From Bacteroidales bacterium (GTDB taxonomy: Bacteria; Bacteroidota; Bacteroidia; Bacteroidales; GCA-2748055), in contig JAGLTY010000053.1 of assembly GCA_023135025.1 (NCBI GenBank), positions 1 to 9,593 of the forward strand: 9,593 nt of DNA, in the 5' to 3' direction. The notes under the pieces were generated by a model. The model made no database searches, was not told the DNA's origin, and saw only the letters and a program-made list of their open reading frames with translations. Numbering within the stretch: the first letter of the stretch is position 1; every line of letters starts with the position of its first letter. Positions 6,698 through 9,593 of the stretch are shown here, piece by piece. The position numbers and the translations under genes are program-made.

Positions 6698-7261
6698 ATG
6701 AGACGGTTGCAGACTACCTTTTTAACTCTCTTCGGATTTGCTTTTTTTTCGCTACTGCCATTGCAGGAGCTGATGGCACAACAAAGCTTTTACGATTTTT
6801 CCGTGGAGGATCTGCATGGAGAGGAGTTTGATCTCGCTCAACTGCAGGGAAAAAAGGTGCTGGTGGTCAATACAGCTTCCAAATGTGCACTCACTCCGCA
6901 GTACGAAGGGTTAGAGAGGCTGTACAGGATGTATGGCGGGGATGATTTTATCATTCTGGCATTTCCCAGCAATGATTTCGGTAGTCAGGATCCAGGGAGC
7001 AACAGTGAGATTGCCACATTCTGCTCCACAAAATATGAGATTACTTTTCCGGTAATGGCCAAAATTACAGTAAAGGGGGAGCAGAAGCATTCCCTCTACA
7101 AATGGCTTACCGAAGCATCAGAGAACGGGGTGGAGGAGAGCCGGGTTACTTGGAACTTCCAGAAGTTTATGATCGATGAAGGGGGAACTCTTGTGGGACA
7201 TGTACCTCCCTGGAGAAAACCTGAATGTAAAGAGATTATATCGTGGATCACTGCAGAATAA
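6698..7261 (+). CDS. Exported glutathione peroxidase-family thiol peroxidase (Cys type)
   Basis: The 187-residue protein has an N-terminal signal peptide (MRR, hydrophobic core at about 8-22, likely cleavage after the ELMA at 24-27), then a full glutathione-peroxidase domain. The peroxidatic cysteine is C63 in NTASKCALTPQYEGL. The other tetrad residues are Q97 in FGSQDPG, then W152 and N153 in TWNFQKF. C109, in FCSTKYEITFP, sits where non-selenium members carry the resolving cysteine, so the enzyme probably works with a thioredoxin-like reductant rather than glutathione. It would reduce H2O2 or lipid hydroperoxides in the periplasm or at the outer face of the membrane. The usual NQFG reads NDFG here (D93). 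The ATG at 6698 is chosen because it gives the complete signal peptide; no Shine-Dalgarno is evident. The 3' end overlaps the convergent sensor gene by 14 bp. Confidence 0.9.
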   Translation: MRRLQTTFLTLFGFAFFSLLPLQELMAQQSFYDFSVEDLHGEEFDLAQLQGKKVLVVNTASKCALTPQYEGLERLYRMYGGDDFIILAFPSNDFGSQDPGSNSEIATFCSTKYEITFPVMAKITVKGEQKHSLYKWLTEASENGVEESRVTWNFQKFMIDEGGTLVGHVPPWRKPECKEIISWITAE

Positions 7262-9506
7262 TGAGTGAGTAGAGCAGCTCATCCACCAGGTCGGTGCTGA
7301 TCACCATGATGGTGCCTGATTTGGGCGGGCGGCCAGGCAGCTGCAGCTCCTGCTCCTTGAATATCCCTGTTGTTTTAGATTTGGACGGATCGATAAAACC
7401 TGCAATGATATCCGATGAGTTCTCTGAAGGGAAAAGTTTTTCAACCCTGTTGCCAATGACCTCCTTCTGCTTCATTTTCCAACGCTTCTCTGCATGCCTG
7501 TTAAAAAAGAGTACAAACCCCAGGTTGTTGATGGTAATCACACTGTAAGGCAACTCTTCCAACACATGGATATACTGTTTAACCTCTTTCTCAAACTTTA
7601 CGATCTCCTGTTTCCTCAGGAGGTTGGTATCTTCCAGCTTCTTCTTTAGATCGAGAGTGGCAAGGCGCAGCTCTTCCTCTTTGCGGATCAGTTTTTCATG
7701 CTGCTTCCTGGAAGCAAGCTCCATCTCTTTCTCTTTTGAAATCTCATTGGCCAGGAATATCACCTTCTCCACCTCACCATACATGTCATCTACAGAGAGA
7801 AAAGTGGCTCTGAACCATAACTCCTCCTCAAACTTGGATTGCATTTTCAGCTGCCCCTGGAACGCTTCACCCCGGATCACATTTTCCCAGATCTCATTGA
7901 ATCGTTCCTGCTCAGCGGTTCCGAAAAAATCAAAAACATTCATCTGGGCCAGTTCCATATCGGTGTAGTTCAAAGAGCTTCCAAACAGTGTGTTGCTCAA
8001 TTGAAGTTTCCCATCGGGAGTGAAGATCGCCTTGGCATTGAGGCGGTCAATGGCCTCTATCTGGCTCTCATAGTCAAGGCTCTGTTTCTTCTGCTCTGTG
8101 GAGTCGATGGCCAGGAAGAGGATCTTTTCCACACTACCGTCGTCGCTCCTTACGCCGGTATAAGTAGCCATGGTCCAGAGGTCCTGGCCCATTTTGGTCT
8201 CATGCTTCATATAGCCTTCAAAGTGTCGTCCTCCCTTTGAAAGTTTTACCCAGAGTGAATTGAACCAGGTACGGTCCTTCTCATTGATAAACATGGAGAT
8301 ATGTTTCCCTTCTACCTCCCTGTTTCCCGAATATCCCAGTTTTTTCAGGAACCTGGTGTTGGCATAGAGCAAATTCCCATCCGTATTGTACTCCGCACGC
8401 ATCAGGGTGTGGTTCACCGTATTGGTAAAACTGATAAAGATCTCCGCCTGCTTGGCGCCCTTCTCCTGAGCCAGTTTCAGGGCCTCCATGTTATGCCTCA
8501 CCTGCTCTTCCTGAATCACCAGCTGATCTGCCTGCGCCCTGGTCTCTCTCAGGAGCTGCTCTGTACGCAGGTTGCTCTCCATGGTATTGATGGTGGTGGC
8601 TATATTTTCGGCCACACGCTGTACAAACTGAATCTGATAATCTTCCATCCGGTTGAAAGAGGCCATCTCAATGATCCCGAATACCTGGTCATTCCAGACC
8701 AAAGGTTCAATCAGAAGATAGCTGGGGTTGGCTTTGCCCAGACCCGAAGTGATGGTCAGGTATCCATCTCTGATCTTATCTGTATAATATCCCTGTCTCT
8801 CAACCGCAGCAGCCCCGATCAGACCATCGCCCCATGCCACCCGTTTATCTGGAAATTTCTTTCGGTCATAGGCATGACACGCCACCATCTCCAGGTATTT
8901 CTCCCCCTCAGCTTCCCGCGCAAGAAAAACAGCTCCCTGGTTGGCTTCGAGGTACTTCACCAACCCCGAAATCACGGCATTTGTCATGGTCTCCATCTCC
9001 AGGGAGTGTTTCCGAAGGATATCCCCGAATTCGGCCAGTCCTTCCGAGATCCAGTTTCTCTGGCGTTCATCCAGACGACGCTGCCGTTCCATCTCCCGGT
9101 TCCGTATGAGCGAATCTTTCAATTTATTCAGGGTATCAGATAGGGTCTGTTCGGTCAAAGTCAGCTCCACAGAACTATTCAGATCCCCGGCTATCAGGGC
9201 ATGGGTAAATCGTTTGATCTCCTCATTTTTATCGGTCTCCTGCCTGATCCTTTCAGAGAGTGTATCAAGCTGTTTATAACGCCAGCTGGCAACAAATAGT
9301 CCGAAAAGCAGAGAGGGAATGGCCAGGAAATCGAGCAAGTACAGGATGGGGAAATCGCCATGAAGTTGTGCAATCAGCCTGAATGAGAATGGTGTTTCCC
9401 GTGCATGGAGCAGAAGACCGTATTCAATGATTGTTAGCACTACTCCCAGTACAAATCCAATTGCACTGTAACGGATGATCATCTCTTTTTTATCCAATTC
9501 TAACAT
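7248..9506 (-). CDS. Membrane-anchored HAMP-GAF-PAS-PAS-PAS sensor without visible output domain
   Basis: The 752-residue sensory protein has two membrane helices (about 10-33 and 52-74) joined by a short extracytoplasmic loop of about 18 residues. A HAMP-like helical linker follows (about 80-165). A GAF domain at about 168-310 includes GDGLIGAAAVERQ and LLIEPLVWNDQVFGIIEMAS. Then come a coiled coil (312-356), PAS1 (about 358-472), PAS2 (about 484-595), another coiled coil (590-645) and PAS3 (about 648-750, including YSVITINNLGFVLFFNRHAE). PAS1 and PAS2 look alike, with VEKILFLA and VEKVIFLA at matching positions, suggesting duplication. No histidine-kinase H-box or ATPase motifs, GGDEF/EAL, response-regulator or chemoreceptor tip is present, and the chain ends on the last PAS strand. 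The signal probably enters through the cytoplasmic GAF/PAS domains and passes to a separate partner. The gene is monocistronic within the window; its ligand and partner are unknown. The ATG at 9506 starts just before the first helix; a second Met at residue 9 is possible. Confidence 0.82.
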   Translation of the reverse strand: MLELDKKEMIIRYSAIGFVLGVVLTIIEYGLLLHARETPFSFRLIAQLHGDFPILYLLDFLAIPSLLFGLFVASWRYKQLDTLSERIRQETDKNEEIKRFTHALIAGDLNSSVELTLTEQTLSDTLNKLKDSLIRNREMERQRRLDERQRNWISEGLAEFGDILRKHSLEMETMTNAVISGLVKYLEANQGAVFLAREAEGEKYLEMVACHAYDRKKFPDKRVAWGDGLIGAAAVERQGYYTDKIRDGYLTITSGLGKANPSYLLIEPLVWNDQVFGIIEMASFNRMEDYQIQFVQRVAENIATTINTMESNLRTEQLLRETRAQADQLVIQEEQVRHNMEALKLAQEKGAKQAEIFISFTNTVNHTLMRAEYNTDGNLLYANTRFLKKLGYSGNREVEGKHISMFINEKDRTWFNSLWVKLSKGGRHFEGYMKHETKMGQDLWTMATYTGVRSDDGSVEKILFLAIDSTEQKKQSLDYESQIEAIDRLNAKAIFTPDGKLQLSNTLFGSSLNYTDMELAQMNVFDFFGTAEQERFNEIWENVIRGEAFQGQLKMQSKFEEELWFRATFLSVDDMYGEVEKVIFLANEISKEKEMELASRKQHEKLIRKEEELRLATLDLKKKLEDTNLLRKQEIVKFEKEVKQYIHVLEELPYSVITINNLGFVLFFNRHAEKRWKMKQKEVIGNRVEKLFPSENSSDIIAGFIDPSKSKTTGIFKEQELQLPGRPPKSGTIMVISTDLVDELLYSLIILQ

Positions 9507-9593
9507 CCACTGCTGCTGTAAGCACTAAATTTAGTTAATATTTTCTATTTTTATCACCTGTCTCTAAATGTGCCTGACTATGCTGAGAATTCT
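9507..9593. other. Upstream region of the sensor gene with a 12-bp palindrome
   Basis: The last 87 bases contain no gene. They are AT-rich next to the sensor start and include the perfect palindrome ACTAAATTTAGT at 9524-9535. Read on the minus strand, its TAAATTTA is one base from the TAnnTTTG -7 consensus and lies about 19 bases before the sensor ATG. It could be a weak promoter, an operator or chance. No TTG is seen at the standard spacing. Confidence 0.25.

Noticed and set aside
8301..9143. 280-codon plus-strand open frame opposite the sensor gene
   Set aside because: The sensor reading gives clear membrane, GAF and PAS segments on the minus strand. The plus-strand translation has no recognisable domain.

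Overview
The window looks like chromosomal DNA from an anaerobic or microaerophilic Bacteroidota, probably a Bacteroidales/Marinilabiliales-type organism. It opens inside a Bacteroidetes-style Bat (aerotolerance) operon. Genes are tightly packed, Shine-Dalgarno sequences are mostly weak or absent, and there are perfect matches to the Bacteroidota -7 consensus TAnnTTTG. The genus assignment is inference; no rRNA or tRNA is present.

Layout. Positions 2-6349 form one plus-strand gene train with junctions of +14 bp or less: the 3' part of batD, then batE (4-nt overlap), a DUF39/COG1900 homocysteine-biosynthesis protein (14-bp gap), a NIL-domain 2x[4Fe-4S] ferredoxin (12-bp gap), a COG2122/UPF0280 ApbE-like protein (abutting, TTG start) and a short CstA transporter (4-nt overlap). 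A minus-strand acylphosphatase converges on cstA with an 11-bp overlap of the 3' ends. An 86-bp divergent intergenic region follows, then an exported glutathione-peroxidase-family thiol peroxidase on the plus strand. A large minus-strand membrane sensor (HAMP-like, GAF and three PAS regions) overlaps the peroxidase 3' end by 14 bp. The last 87 bp are the upstream region of the sensor gene. No stretch without a gene exceeds 87 bp.

How the genes may work together. The centre of interest is the three-gene block at 2271-4631. COG1900 (DUF39), NIL-ferredoxin and COG2122 are the set genetically tied in Methanosarcina acetivorans to making homocysteine from aspartate semialdehyde and sulfide. Here they occur together in a bacterium, sandwiched between membrane/envelope aerotolerance genes and a CstA-type transporter. 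The two cysteines expected for persulfide chemistry are present and are the only cysteines in the DUF39 protein.

Other points are a pentapeptide-like repeat tract inserted between the signal peptide and TPR region of BatE, a sensor with no visible output domain, and two convergent gene pairs whose coding ends overlap, leaving no intergenic room for terminators. No mobile element, CRISPR array, RNA gene or riboswitch was recognised.
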